Assembly (NCBI GenBank): GCA_031277685.1
Contig: JAITLV010000280.1
Span: 124,001-188,000 of the forward strand
Direction of reading: 5' to 3'
Length of the DNA: 64,000 nucleotides
Source of the DNA: Sphingobacterium sp.
GTDB taxonomy: Bacteria; Bacteroidota; Bacteroidia; Sphingobacteriales; Sphingobacteriaceae
The number at the start of each line of letters is the position of its first letter. The first letter of the stretch is position 1. The notes under the pieces are model-generated. The model ran no database searches. It was not told the origin of the DNA and saw only the letters and a program-made list of their open reading frames with translations. Below, piece after piece: positions 52,966 to 62,231 of this stretch. A program made the position numbers and the translations under genes.

Positions 52966-55900
52966 ATGAGAAACTATTGTAAACTAAAACAAAGCCATCG
53001 GATACCCTCATCCTGGTTGCTCTGTCTGGTCGCTTTTGGTAGTCCGACTACGGCGTTAAAAGCCAGCACACCATTAAAATCAATCGCTGGATTGATTGTC
53101 CAAAACCGTGAAATTACGGGTAAAATATCGGATAGCAACGGTCAGCCGCTAGCTGGTGTTACCATCACTGTGCTAGGCAGTACGATACGTACGGCCTCAC
53201 GGGCCGACGGCACTTATTCCATTGCGGTACCTCAGGGTGCAGAAAAACTTGTTTTCAAGCTCCTTGGGTACAAGAGCCAGGAAATTTCCCTTACCCAGGC
53301 TAAACTACTGAATGTCGTCCTGAACTCATCGGCTGATGAACTGGACGAGGTCGTGGTGGTGGGCTATGGCACCATGCGTAAAAAGGACCTGACGGGTTCG
53401 GTGACGCAGATCCTTCCGGACCGGATCGCCAATGAAAACCCAAAGACGGTGCAGGATATCTTGCGCGGTACTGCAGGGATGAATATCGGCTATGATGCTT
53501 CGGCAAAAGGTGGCGGCTCGATCGAGGTGCGCGGCAAACGTTCGGTTTACGATAGTAACAGTGGCCATAATAATCCGCTGCTTGTGCTCGATGGAATGAT
53601 ATTCTATGGTGAACTTTCGGAAATCAATCCCGATGATATTGAGCAGATCGACATCTTGAAGGATGCCTCGGCCGCGGCGATCTATGGTTCCAAGGCAGCC
53701 AGTGGCGTAATTATCATCAGTACAAAAAAGGGAAAGCAGGGCAAGCCAACGATTAATATGACCATGAATGCCGGCGCGACACAATTGAGCGAATACCGCA
53801 AAAGATTCAGTCCTGCCGCTTACATGCAGCATCGGGAGGATTGGTATACGAAGAATACCTATGGTATTAATCCCCAAACGGGGGTATATGAAGCGTACCA
53901 GACACGCGACGATAATGGAAATTTAACGGTACCTTATGGGTTTTACCTCAGTCCGGGGCAGCTACCGGCTTCCTTATCGCTCGATTCCTGGCGTGCGCTT
54001 TCAACAAATGAAAATGGGGAGTCGGATCAAAGTATCTGGGGTCGCCGCCTGGGCCTGCAGGGCAATGCCCTGCAGAATTTTCTAGACGGAAAGGCCGTGG
54101 ATTGGGCGGACCACACCTTTCGTACGGGGTTCAACCAGGATTATAATGCCAGCATCAGCGGTGCAAGCGATAAGGTGAACTATTACCTGTCCATGGGTTA
54201 CCTTAAAAATGAGGGTGCCGTTGTCAGTGACACCTACAAGGCTGTCCGGGCCAATATGAAAATCAATGCGCATGTAAACAAATGGCTGGAACTTGGAGCC
54301 AATGTTAATTTTCAGGATCGCTCTGACGGAAATATAGACATTGATCTGGATCAGGAGCTGCGCAATAGTCCGTATGCGGATTATGCAGATGCCAATGGCA
54401 ACCCGCTGCAATATCCGCTCAGTGAACAATTTAGCCAGCGCGGCTATAACTATGATTTTCTACAGAATTATCTTGAACTGGACAAGGGGTACACGGTACT
54501 GAATTCCATCTTCAATGCGAAAATAAAACTGCCGTTCAATATCACCTATTCCTTTAATGCATCCCCCCGTTTGCAATATTTCCATGACCGCTATTTCATG
54601 TCGGCCGAACTTCCGGGATCTAATCCTGCTGATCGGGGGGCCAACCGTGAGCAGACCAAACGCTTCGACTGGTCACTGAACAATACCATCAATTGGGAGC
54701 ATACCTTTGCGGACAAACATCGGGTCATGTTGACCTTGGTGCAGGAAGCCGAGGAACAGCAATCTTGGAAAGACCGGATCGAGGCACGTAATATTTTACC
54801 TTCGGATGCACTGGGTTTCCACAATACCAAAAATGGCTCAAAAGAAAATAGCAACTTCGATAGTTACGATAGCCATCAGACAGCGGATGCCCTGTTGGCC
54901 CGTTTGTTTTATTCCTATGATGACCGTTATATGCTGACGACTTCCATCCGGCGGGATGGTTATTCGGCCTTCGGAACATCTAATCCTTATGCTACTTTTC
55001 CTTCAGTGGCCCTGGCCTGGAACTTTAGTAAGGAGAAATTCTTCAAATGGACAGATGTGATGGATTACGGTAAACTGCGTGCTTCTTATGGTAAAAATGG
55101 CAACCGGCAGCTCGCAGATCCTAATTTAGCCCTCGCCAATCTGTATTCGGGTAGTGGTAAGATGCATGGTTATCTCAACACTGCCGGCGAGCTGCTCCAA
55201 TACCGTTACCTGATGGTAGATCGCCTGGCAAATCCAAACCTGCAGTGGGAAAAGACCACAGCATGGAATTTCGGTCTGGACTTTGGATTCTTAAAAAACC
55301 GGATTTCCGGTAGTCTGGAATACTACCTGATGCAGACCCATGATATGATTATGGAGCAGAAGCTGCCCAACTTTACGGGATTTAGCAGCATCACGACAAA
55401 TCTGGGGCAAGTGGACAACAAAGGGATTGAATTGACCTTAAATACGGTCAACCTGCAAAAGGATAATCTGAAATGGTCCACCACCTTTAGTTTCTCCTAC
55501 AATAAGAACCAGATTGTGCATCTCTACAAGAACTACGAAAATGTGCTGGACGCCAATGGCAACGTGGTGGGCCGAAAGGAGATGGACGAGATGTCGAACG
55601 GCTGGTTTATAGGTCAGCCCATTGGCGCAATCTGGGACTATCAGGTGACGGGCATCTGGCAGGCCAATGAAGCTGCGGAAGCAGCCCGGTATGGCCAGGC
55701 ACCGGGTGACCCCAAAGTAGCCAATCCCTATACGGCAGATGATGTGCTGAATGGCGACGAAAGAAAGCCTGTTTACAACAATAATGATAAGGTATTTTTA
55801 GGGCAGACAGACCCGCGTTTTCGCTGGGCAATGCGCAATGAATTTACCCTATGGAAAGACCTCAGTTTTTCGTTTAATATCTATTCCTATATGGGGCATA

Positions 55901-56298
55901 AAAGCTTGTCGGGCAATTACCTGAACAACGATGATGATGGGGGCCGGATGGCATACGGACTGGCCAATCTGCCGGCCAAAACATACTGGACGCCGGACAA
56001 CCCGACGGATCGCTATGGCCGGATCGAAGCCAAAGGACCCGTCGGGGCGGAGGGTGCCCAGCGGCTTTACGACCGCTCCTTTATCCGCCTGGACAATATT
56101 TCTATAGGCTATACGCTGCCAACATCGTTGACATCCAGGTACAACTTAAATCGGGTGAAACTATACGGAACCGTGCGCAACGTGGTCACCTGGACCAAAG
56201 ACTGGGAATATGGTGATCCCGAAACATTTCATCCCAGCAATAACCCTCAGGGATGGGCTTCCCGGGTGTTTACCTTCGGTGTGAATCTGTCTTTATAA
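52966..56298 (+). CDS. SusC/RagA TonB-dependent transporter
   Basis: A 1110-residue outer-membrane channel of the SusCD type, without an STN domain. After a signal region come a CarboxypepD_reg-like domain (about 48-120, ITGKISDSNGQPLAGVTI), the TonB-box region (VVVVGYGTMRKKDLTGS, about 125-141), a plug (about 140-250, with ILRGTAGMNIGYDASAKG) and a barrel ending GVNLSL. The absence of STN and of nearby sigma/fecR genes means control is by another route. It is followed by SusD and a GH105 enzyme, so the cargo is probably an unsaturated pectin-type oligosaccharide. Confidence 0.9.
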   Translation: MRNYCKLKQSHRIPSSWLLCLVAFGSPTTALKASTPLKSIAGLIVQNREITGKISDSNGQPLAGVTITVLGSTIRTASRADGTYSIAVPQGAEKLVFKLLGYKSQEISLTQAKLLNVVLNSSADELDEVVVVGYGTMRKKDLTGSVTQILPDRIANENPKTVQDILRGTAGMNIGYDASAKGGGSIEVRGKRSVYDSNSGHNNPLLVLDGMIFYGELSEINPDDIEQIDILKDASAAAIYGSKAASGVIIISTKKGKQGKPTINMTMNAGATQLSEYRKRFSPAAYMQHREDWYTKNTYGINPQTGVYEAYQTRDDNGNLTVPYGFYLSPGQLPASLSLDSWRALSTNENGESDQSIWGRRLGLQGNALQNFLDGKAVDWADHTFRTGFNQDYNASISGASDKVNYYLSMGYLKNEGAVVSDTYKAVRANMKINAHVNKWLELGANVNFQDRSDGNIDIDLDQELRNSPYADYADANGNPLQYPLSEQFSQRGYNYDFLQNYLELDKGYTVLNSIFNAKIKLPFNITYSFNASPRLQYFHDRYFMSAELPGSNPADRGANREQTKRFDWSLNNTINWEHTFADKHRVMLTLVQEAEEQQSWKDRIEARNILPSDALGFHNTKNGSKENSNFDSYDSHQTADALLARLFYSYDDRYMLTTSIRRDGYSAFGTSNPYATFPSVALAWNFSKEKFFKWTDVMDYGKLRASYGKNGNRQLADPNLALANLYSGSGKMHGYLNTAGELLQYRYLMVDRLANPNLQWEKTTAWNFGLDFGFLKNRISGSLEYYLMQTHDMIMEQKLPNFTGFSSITTNLGQVDNKGIELTLNTVNLQKDNLKWSTTFSFSYNKNQIVHLYKNYENVLDANGNVVGRKEMDEMSNGWFIGQPIGAIWDYQVTGIWQANEAAEAARYGQAPGDPKVANPYTADDVLNGDERKPVYNNNDKVFLGQTDPRFRWAMRNEFTLWKDLSFSFNIYSYMGHKSLSGNYLNNDDDGGRMAYGLANLPAKTYWTPDNPTDRYGRIEAKGPVGAEGAQRLYDRSFIRLDNISIGYTLPTSLTSRYNLNRVKLYGTVRNVVTWTKDWEYGDPETFHPSNNPQGWASRVFTFGVNLSL

Positions 56299-56316
56299 CC
56301 TCATTAATTGATAGCT

Positions 56317-58341
56317 ATGAAATCTATAATAAATAAATCCAGATCAATAAGTATAAGTAAGGGTATTGCAGCAATGCTTGCCGGTACGCTGGCCATCAGC
56401 AGCTGTTCGAAAGAATTTCTACAGCCTGACCCACTGTCTATATATTTACCCAATGAGACCTTTAATACAGAGTCGGGACTGCTATCGGCCATGGCCATCT
56501 GCGATCGTCACCTGAAAGGGTATTGGGCCACGGATAATAATGAAATGCTGACCCTAGGGACCGAATACATCTTCTCTGAACTGATGGTGGCCAGTAATAC
56601 GGACAAACGTAGCATGATGGCAGACGTCGCCAACATGCTTACACCGACCAGCGACAACTCTACGCTGCAGAATCTCGACCGTTCAAATAGTATGTGGTAT
56701 TTGTGGCAGGAAACGTATAAAGGGATCAGTTATGCCAATACCATTATCAAGTATGTAGACCAGGTAGATGCATTGAATGAACAGGATAAAAATGCTTACA
56801 AAGGCCGCGCTTACTTTCACCGCGCCTTTCGGTATATGGCATTGGTCTTTGAATATGGTGATGTGCCTCTGGTGACGACCATCATTGATGCGCCAAAACA
56901 AAACTACCGCAGTACCAAACGTGACGCCATCTTACAGATGATTACCAAAGACTTGGAATTTGCCGTACAATGGGTGCCTGATCAGAAAAATATGAACCTG
57001 ATCGGCATGATTAATAAAGGGGCCTGCCGGATGTTGCTGGCGAAATGTTACCTGGCTCTGGGTGAATACCAGAAGGCGAAAGAACAGACGGATATCCTGA
57101 TTGATCAATCGGGATATTCCCTGATGACCGAAAGTTTTGGAACCTTCAACGATGGGGGCGAAGCGCAGACCTGGCCCATTAGCCGAAACGTCATCTGGGA
57201 TATGCACCGCCCCGAAAACAAATTGATCCCAACCAACCGGGAGGTGATCATGGGGATGCCCAACCGTGGCGCTGATGCTGAGTCTTTTGTGAAAATGCTG
57301 ACCATGCGTATTTTGTACCCTTTTGTATTCGACAATCGGATACAAACAACGGATGGTAAACAGGCTTTGTTAAATATCAAACGGAACAGTTCGGATTACA
57401 ATGCGAAATATGATTATATGCGGGCCTTTGGTCGCGGTATCGCGACGTTTCGGCCCACGGCTTTTCAGTCAAAAGGGGTATGGTCTGTCAACGGGAAAAT
57501 GGATGATGGCGACTTGCGCCACAGTACTAAAGTAGGCAACTGGGTGCGTATGGAAGACTATAAGGTAAACAACAAGGCCTCAAAAGATTTTGGAAAACCG
57601 ATCACACTGAAAGATCCCGAAACGGGCAAATTGCTCTGCTCGGATTCCATCCGCCGTTGGTACGATGTGCCACATTATAAATTTTTCTTGGATGATCCCG
57701 TTAGCGAGACGAATATCAGCGGATCGGACGGTTCCAGGGGTGCAACGAACGGTAGTATTGCCGACTGGTATCTGTACCGATTGGCAGAAGCTTACCTCTT
57801 GCGTGCTGAAGCAAAATATTATATTAACCCCTCCGATGGGACGATAAAGGATGATCTGAATGCTGTTCGTCAGCGGGCAAAATGTACGGAACTGTACCAG
57901 GGGCCTGTAACGATTGGTGATATTATGAATGAACGGGCACGTGAACTCTATTGGGAGGAATGGCGGAATGTGGAACTGAAGCGTGTATCATTGTGCCTAG
58001 CTCGCAGTGGTAAACCTGATGAATGGGGGAACGTCTATAATCTGGAAAATTTCGATAAGCAGAACGGTACCGATGCGAGCGGTGGCAGCTACTGGTACCA
58101 ACGTATCGTGCATTACAGCCTGTACAATAAAGGTGTCATTCATGTGAGTGCTACCGGTCTAAGTGATATTAAGTACACCATGGATAAAAAGAATATGTAC
58201 TGGCCAATTCCCAATGTGGCAATTACCTCTAATATCAAAGGACAGTTGAAGCAAAATTATGGCTATGACGGTTATAATGCGGCAACTCCCGTATGGGATA
58301 AATGGGAGGATGCTGTTGCGGATGAAGCGAAAGTAGAGTAG
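56317..58341 (+). CDS. SusD/RagB-family surface lipoprotein
   Basis: A 674-residue SusD-like lipoprotein, longer than the usual 500-600. The ATG at 56317 gives an SPII signal with lipobox AISSC (Cys about 30); a TTG nine bases upstream is less likely. Family segments are NMLTPTSDNS..LQNLDRSNSMWYLWQETYKGI, the GRAYFHRAFRYMALVFEYG helix, and the C-terminal NERARELYWEEWRNVELKR. It lies 18 bases after susC and captures the substrate at the outer face. It is followed by an intrinsic terminator before the GH105 gene. Confidence 0.9.
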   Translation: MKSIINKSRSISISKGIAAMLAGTLAISSCSKEFLQPDPLSIYLPNETFNTESGLLSAMAICDRHLKGYWATDNNEMLTLGTEYIFSELMVASNTDKRSMMADVANMLTPTSDNSTLQNLDRSNSMWYLWQETYKGISYANTIIKYVDQVDALNEQDKNAYKGRAYFHRAFRYMALVFEYGDVPLVTTIIDAPKQNYRSTKRDAILQMITKDLEFAVQWVPDQKNMNLIGMINKGACRMLLAKCYLALGEYQKAKEQTDILIDQSGYSLMTESFGTFNDGGEAQTWPISRNVIWDMHRPENKLIPTNREVIMGMPNRGADAESFVKMLTMRILYPFVFDNRIQTTDGKQALLNIKRNSSDYNAKYDYMRAFGRGIATFRPTAFQSKGVWSVNGKMDDGDLRHSTKVGNWVRMEDYKVNNKASKDFGKPITLKDPETGKLLCSDSIRRWYDVPHYKFFLDDPVSETNISGSDGSRGATNGSIADWYLYRLAEAYLLRAEAKYYINPSDGTIKDDLNAVRQRAKCTELYQGPVTIGDIMNERARELYWEEWRNVELKRVSLCLARSGKPDEWGNVYNLENFDKQNGTDASGGSYWYQRIVHYSLYNKGVIHVSATGLSDIKYTMDKKNMYWPIPNVAITSNIKGQLKQNYGYDGYNAATPVWDKWEDAVADEAKVE

Positions 58342-58356
58342 GCCAGTGGTACGGGG

Positions 58357-58396
58357 ACCGAACTGATCTGCACGGATGCGGATCGGTTCGGTTTTT
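58357..58396 (+). terminator. Terminator-like hairpin between susD and the GH105 gene
   Basis: ACCGAACTGATC (58357-58368) pairs with GATCGGTTCGGT (58381-58392), with one G-U, followed by Ts. It starts 16 bases after the susD stop. The GH105 gene 35 bases further on would be expressed by partial read-through or its own promoter. Confidence 0.7.
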
Positions 58397-58431
58397 AAAT
58401 TTCAATGAATTAGAAATCAATACCTTTTGTT

Positions 58432-59541
58432 ATGATAAAAAATGTGTTTTTGTTTTTACTTTTTCTTCCGTTAAAATTTTGTTTTGGACAAACGGATCTA
58501 ACAAACTTTCCTGCCGGGGCAGGACCCAAGGAAGTAGGTTATCGGATTGCGCACCGTTTCATCACGGGCAAACATATGCTCCATGCCGGTAAATGGATCA
58601 GCTATCCCGAGACCTTTTACTGGACAGGTGCCATTAACTATGCTCACTTAACGGATGATCAGCAGCTGATGCAGGCCATGGAAGAACGGTTTGCAAAATT
58701 AACCTCAAGTGAGCAGTCGCTGCTTCCGATTAAAAACCACGTCGACTTAAATATGTTCGGAAGCCTCCCGTTGCGGCTTTATCAACTGACCAAAGATAAA
58801 AGCTATCTGGATCTGGGGCTGCCTTATGCCGATACGCAATGGGAGGTACCACAAAGTGCCAGTCAGGCTGAAAAAGACTGGGCCGGGAAAGGCTTCTCCT
58901 GGCAGACGCGCCTTTGGATCGACGATATGTACATGATTACGATCTTACAGACACAGGCTTTCAGGGCGACGGCTGATTCGAAATATTTGGATCGTGCAGC
59001 CCGGGAGATGGTGCTTTATCTGGACGATTTACAGCGTCCCAATGGCTTGTTCTATCATGCGCCGGATGTCCCGTACTATTGGGGAAGGGGCAATGGATGG
59101 ATGGCCGCAGGGATGTGCGCGTTATTGCGGGTATTGCCAACCGATCATCAGGATCGCCCCCGTATCCTGAAAGGTTATCTGAAGATGATGAAGAGCCTCA
59201 AAAAATATCAGACGAAAACTGGTCTATGGAATCAGTTGATCGATCAACCGGATTGCTGGACAGAGACCTCGGGATCGGCGATGTTCGCCTATGCAATAAT
59301 ATCGGGTGTGAAGCAGGGTTGGCTCAATAGCAAACAATATGGCCCAGTAGCCCGGAATGCTTGGTTGGGTCTGACAAAATATGTGGACGATAAAGGTGCT
59401 GTATCGGAGGTCTGTGTAGGGACCAATAAAAAGAATGACAAGCAGTATTATTATGATCGTCCCCGCCATACCGGTGATTATCATGGACAGGCGCCATATC
59501 TATGGTGTGTCAATGCATTGCTGGAAGAGACTGGCAAGTAG
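58432..59541 (+). CDS. Unsaturated rhamnogalacturonyl hydrolase-type GH105 enzyme
   Basis: A 369-residue exported enzyme with signal peptide ending KFCFGQ. The (alpha/alpha)6 fold of GH88/GH105 is recognised from the WIDDMYMITILQTQAFRA segment with catalytic Asp164/Asp165, WGRGNGWMAAGM (217-228) and the C-terminal HGQAPYLWCVNALLEE. Such enzymes hydrate the 4,5-unsaturated galacturonyl end made by pectate or rhamnogalacturonan lyases. Together with SusC/SusD upstream it defines a small polysaccharide-utilisation locus. No lyase is encoded in the window, so the substrate must come from elsewhere. Confidence 0.85.
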   Translation: MIKNVFLFLLFLPLKFCFGQTDLTNFPAGAGPKEVGYRIAHRFITGKHMLHAGKWISYPETFYWTGAINYAHLTDDQQLMQAMEERFAKLTSSEQSLLPIKNHVDLNMFGSLPLRLYQLTKDKSYLDLGLPYADTQWEVPQSASQAEKDWAGKGFSWQTRLWIDDMYMITILQTQAFRATADSKYLDRAAREMVLYLDDLQRPNGLFYHAPDVPYYWGRGNGWMAAGMCALLRVLPTDHQDRPRILKGYLKMMKSLKKYQTKTGLWNQLIDQPDCWTETSGSAMFAYAIISGVKQGWLNSKQYGPVARNAWLGLTKYVDDKGAVSEVCVGTNKKNDKQYYYDRPRHTGDYHGQAPYLWCVNALLEETGK

Positions 59542-59552
59542 TTGCTGTTCAT

Positions 59553-59600
59553 CCGTCTGTTGCTACATACCCCAGTGATAGGATACGTAGCAACAGACGG
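59553..59600. terminator. Hairpin between convergent GH105 and permease genes
   Basis: CCGTCTGTTGCTAC (59553-59566) pairs perfectly with GTAGCAACAGACGG (59587-59600) around a 20-base loop. No T-run is present, so it may be a terminator only in a rho-assisted sense. Confidence 0.55.
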
Positions 59601-59658
59601 TGTCAGTAAACCATTTCTGGGAGGCCGGCGATTTTGGCACTTATAAAGCCGTCGTTTG

Positions 59659-62016
59659 TTACTCATCCCGTAGACTATCGACGGGATTGACCATGGCTGC
59701 CTTGATGGACTGGTAGCTGACCGTGAGCAGGGTCAGTGCCAAAGCACCCGATCCCGCAATCAAGAAGATATCCCAGGAGATCTGAATACGGTAGGTATAT
59801 GCGCTCAACATATGATCGGCGATATAATAGGCAATCGGAAAGGCGACCAGGCAGGCTAAAAGTACCAAAAGAACAAACTCCTTTGACAGCATCCGCGTGA
59901 CAGAAAAGATGGAAGCACCAAGTACTTTACGCACACCGATTTCCTTGGTTCTGTTCTCAGCCATAAAGGCGGTCAGACCGTATAAGCCCAGGCAGGAAAT
60001 AAAAATGGTCAATAAAGAAAAGAGGCTGGAAAGTTTGCCCAACTGCTGGAAATCTTTAAATTTTTCGGCATACTTGGCATCCACAAAGGAATACTCAAAA
60101 GGATAGTCGGGGTTGTATTCCTTGAAAATTTCCGCTATCCTGGACAGTGCATCCGCCGTTGCGATAGAATTGTTTAACCGGATATTCGTCACATTGGCGC
60201 CCGAAAAAGCACCCTGAATAACAAGTGGTGTGATGGGATTAAAAGGAGATTCCTGCACAAAATCTTTGATGACGCCGATAATATGCCAGTTCCTGCCATC
60301 AACTATGGTCTTGCCGATGGGATCATCAAAATTGAAAACCTTTGCGGCAGACTCATTGATGAGCATGGCCGCAGAATCCGTCGGGAATTTGGCCAGGTCA
60401 AAGTCCCGTCCACGCACTAATTGCAAACCAGCGGTACGGACCAAATTGTCGTCAACGCCCATCCGCGCGAAAATGGTGTTGTCGTCTTTGGGCTTACCAT
60501 CCCAGCCCATGGAGTTGTTGCTCCAGTTTTCGGTGAGCGGAGAGGAGGTTCTGGCAATATCCGAGGCAATGCCAGACTGGAGCAGGGCATTTTTGATCAG
60601 CGTCCTGTTTTTACGGATATCGCCTTGATCAACGACATGGATAAGCTTATCTTTGTTATAGCCTATTTCCCGATCCTGTGCATATTTTATTTGTTTCCGG
60701 ATGGATAATGTTGTTATAATCAGTGTGATGGCAATGCAGAATTGAGCAACAACCAGTACTTTCCGAGGGTTAAATTTGCGTTGGATATGGAGCAACTTGC
60801 CTTTCAATACTTTTACGGGAGCAAATGCCGATAGATAGAAGGCGGGATAGCTTCCCGAAAGAATGCCGGTCAGGAGTACAAAGCCCATAAAGACTGACCA
60901 GAAGAGCCTATCATTAAAGGGGATGGAAAGTTCTCTTGAAATTAAATCGCTAAAGGAGGGGACTGCGATCTGGGTGATCAACAGTGACAATAAGCCCGAA
61001 ATAAAGGCGATCAAAATGGATTCGGTCAGGAACTGCCCGATTAACAATCCTTTATTGGCACCGATCACTTTTCTGACTCCAACTTCCTTCGCTCTTTTTT
61101 CACTCTGGGCCGTACTTAGGTTCATAAAATTGATGCAGGCAATAATCAGGATAAAACAGGCAATAGCGATAAATGAATGGACCATCCCGATGCGTTGTGA
61201 AGTCGGTTTGCCCATATCGGTAAAGTTACTGTAAAGCCATTTATCTGCAATAGGGGCAATAAAATTCTCCACTTTGGTTTCGGTATGTCGCTGCATAAAA
61301 CCTTTTATTTGCTGCTGAAATTGGTCGCTATTGACATTTTTGTCCAATTCAATATAGGTCTGTACAGACTGATTACCCCAGTAATCATCGGAATAACCTA
61401 TTTTTTCCATCAATGTCCAAGGGACCAGATAAGCTGTTCCCTTCATAAAGGAATTATCGGGGATGTCTTCAATGATGGCCGAGACTGTTGAAAGCTGGTT
61501 ACTGTCCAGTCTGACGCTTTGGTTGATCGGGTCAGTATCACCGAATAGCCGGTCTGCAAGGGATCTGGTCAGAACGATCTGGCCTGGATTTTTAAGTGCT
61601 TCGGCGGGATTGCCTGCGACAATTTTATAATCAAATATGTTTAAGAAGGTACTGTCTACAAAAACGCCCTGCTCTTTGGAAAGTTTGGTTTCACCCCGCG
61701 TCAAAAGAAATCCAGTACCCATATTGACCCTGGCGACATGCTTTATTTCCGGAAAATCTGTTTTTAAGGCGGCAGCCATTGGCTTTGGGGTGTAAAAATG
61801 CTGTACAGCACTGCCTGCCCAGACATCTTTTATGCCGACGGCATAAATTTGGGAAGTCCTTGAATAAAACCGATCAAAGCTAAATTCGCTTTTTACCCAT
61901 AGCATAATCAAGATCGCTGCAGCCATTCCCGTCGCCAACCCGACAATGTTTATTGCTGTAAAACCTTTGTTCTTCAGGAGATGCCGAAAGGCTATTTTGA
62001 AATAATTTTTAAGCAT
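59659..62016 (-). CDS. FtsX/MacB-type ABC transporter permease
   Basis: A 785-residue inner-membrane permease with an internal repeat: helix near 20-40 (FTAINIVGLATGMAAAILIMLWV), a periplasmic MacB_PCD-like domain, three helices near 280-390 beginning IACFILIIACINFMNLSTAQSEKRAKEVGVRKV, a second periplasmic domain, and three more C-terminal helices that repeat the ENRTKEIGVRKVLGA coupling motif. The two EVGVRK/EIGVRK copies confirm duplication. Large unfused permeases of this type are frequent in Bacteroidota, often lacking a nearby ATPase gene. None is seen here, so its partner ATPase is elsewhere. Export of a lipoprotein, peptide or antibiotic cannot be decided. Confidence 0.9.
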   Translation of the reverse strand: MLKNYFKIAFRHLLKNKGFTAINIVGLATGMAAAILIMLWVKSEFSFDRFYSRTSQIYAVGIKDVWAGSAVQHFYTPKPMAAALKTDFPEIKHVARVNMGTGFLLTRGETKLSKEQGVFVDSTFLNIFDYKIVAGNPAEALKNPGQIVLTRSLADRLFGDTDPINQSVRLDSNQLSTVSAIIEDIPDNSFMKGTAYLVPWTLMEKIGYSDDYWGNQSVQTYIELDKNVNSDQFQQQIKGFMQRHTETKVENFIAPIADKWLYSNFTDMGKPTSQRIGMVHSFIAIACFILIIACINFMNLSTAQSEKRAKEVGVRKVIGANKGLLIGQFLTESILIAFISGLLSLLITQIAVPSFSDLISRELSIPFNDRLFWSVFMGFVLLTGILSGSYPAFYLSAFAPVKVLKGKLLHIQRKFNPRKVLVVAQFCIAITLIITTLSIRKQIKYAQDREIGYNKDKLIHVVDQGDIRKNRTLIKNALLQSGIASDIARTSSPLTENWSNNSMGWDGKPKDDNTIFARMGVDDNLVRTAGLQLVRGRDFDLAKFPTDSAAMLINESAAKVFNFDDPIGKTIVDGRNWHIIGVIKDFVQESPFNPITPLVIQGAFSGANVTNIRLNNSIATADALSRIAEIFKEYNPDYPFEYSFVDAKYAEKFKDFQQLGKLSSLFSLLTIFISCLGLYGLTAFMAENRTKEIGVRKVLGASIFSVTRMLSKEFVLLVLLACLVAFPIAYYIADHMLSAYTYRIQISWDIFLIAGSGALALTLLTVSYQSIKAAMVNPVDSLRDE

Positions 62017-62072
62017 AGGAATCGGTTTTTTATCCCTAGTGCTACCAATTCGTTTGCCAATTGGGTAATGTG

Positions 62073-62099
62073 TTGAAAATAAATTATTTATTATCTTTG
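62073..62099 (+). promoter_or_regulatory. Candidate promoter of the serine hydrolase at 62232
   Basis: TTG (62073-62075) and TATCTTTG (62092-62099) with a 16-base spacer resemble the Bacteroidota consensus, though the spacer is two to three bases short. The leader would be about 125 bases and contains the hairpins noted at 62114-62199. Confidence 0.45.
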
Positions 62100-62113
62100 T
62101 GCATGCGAAATTT

Positions 62114-62199
62114 TGTTCGATCCCGAACGGTTTTTGTACGGAAACGGACAGTTTTGAAGTGAAAATAGTTGTTAAATTACTGAATTTAATAACTATTTT
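62114..62199 (+). promoter_or_regulatory. Leader with two hairpins before the serine hydrolase gene
   Basis: A small stem GTTCG/CGAAC (62114-62118, 62123-62127), followed by G-G and five T, and a long A/T-rich stem (62162-62177 with 62184-62199, 15 Watson-Crick pairs plus one G-U) followed by Ts. The first resembles a weak terminator. The second could mask or release the ribosome site of the gene that starts 33 bases later. Confidence 0.4.
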
Positions 62200-62231
62200 T
62201 ATAGGGTATTCGCTTATTATTGAACCGAGAG

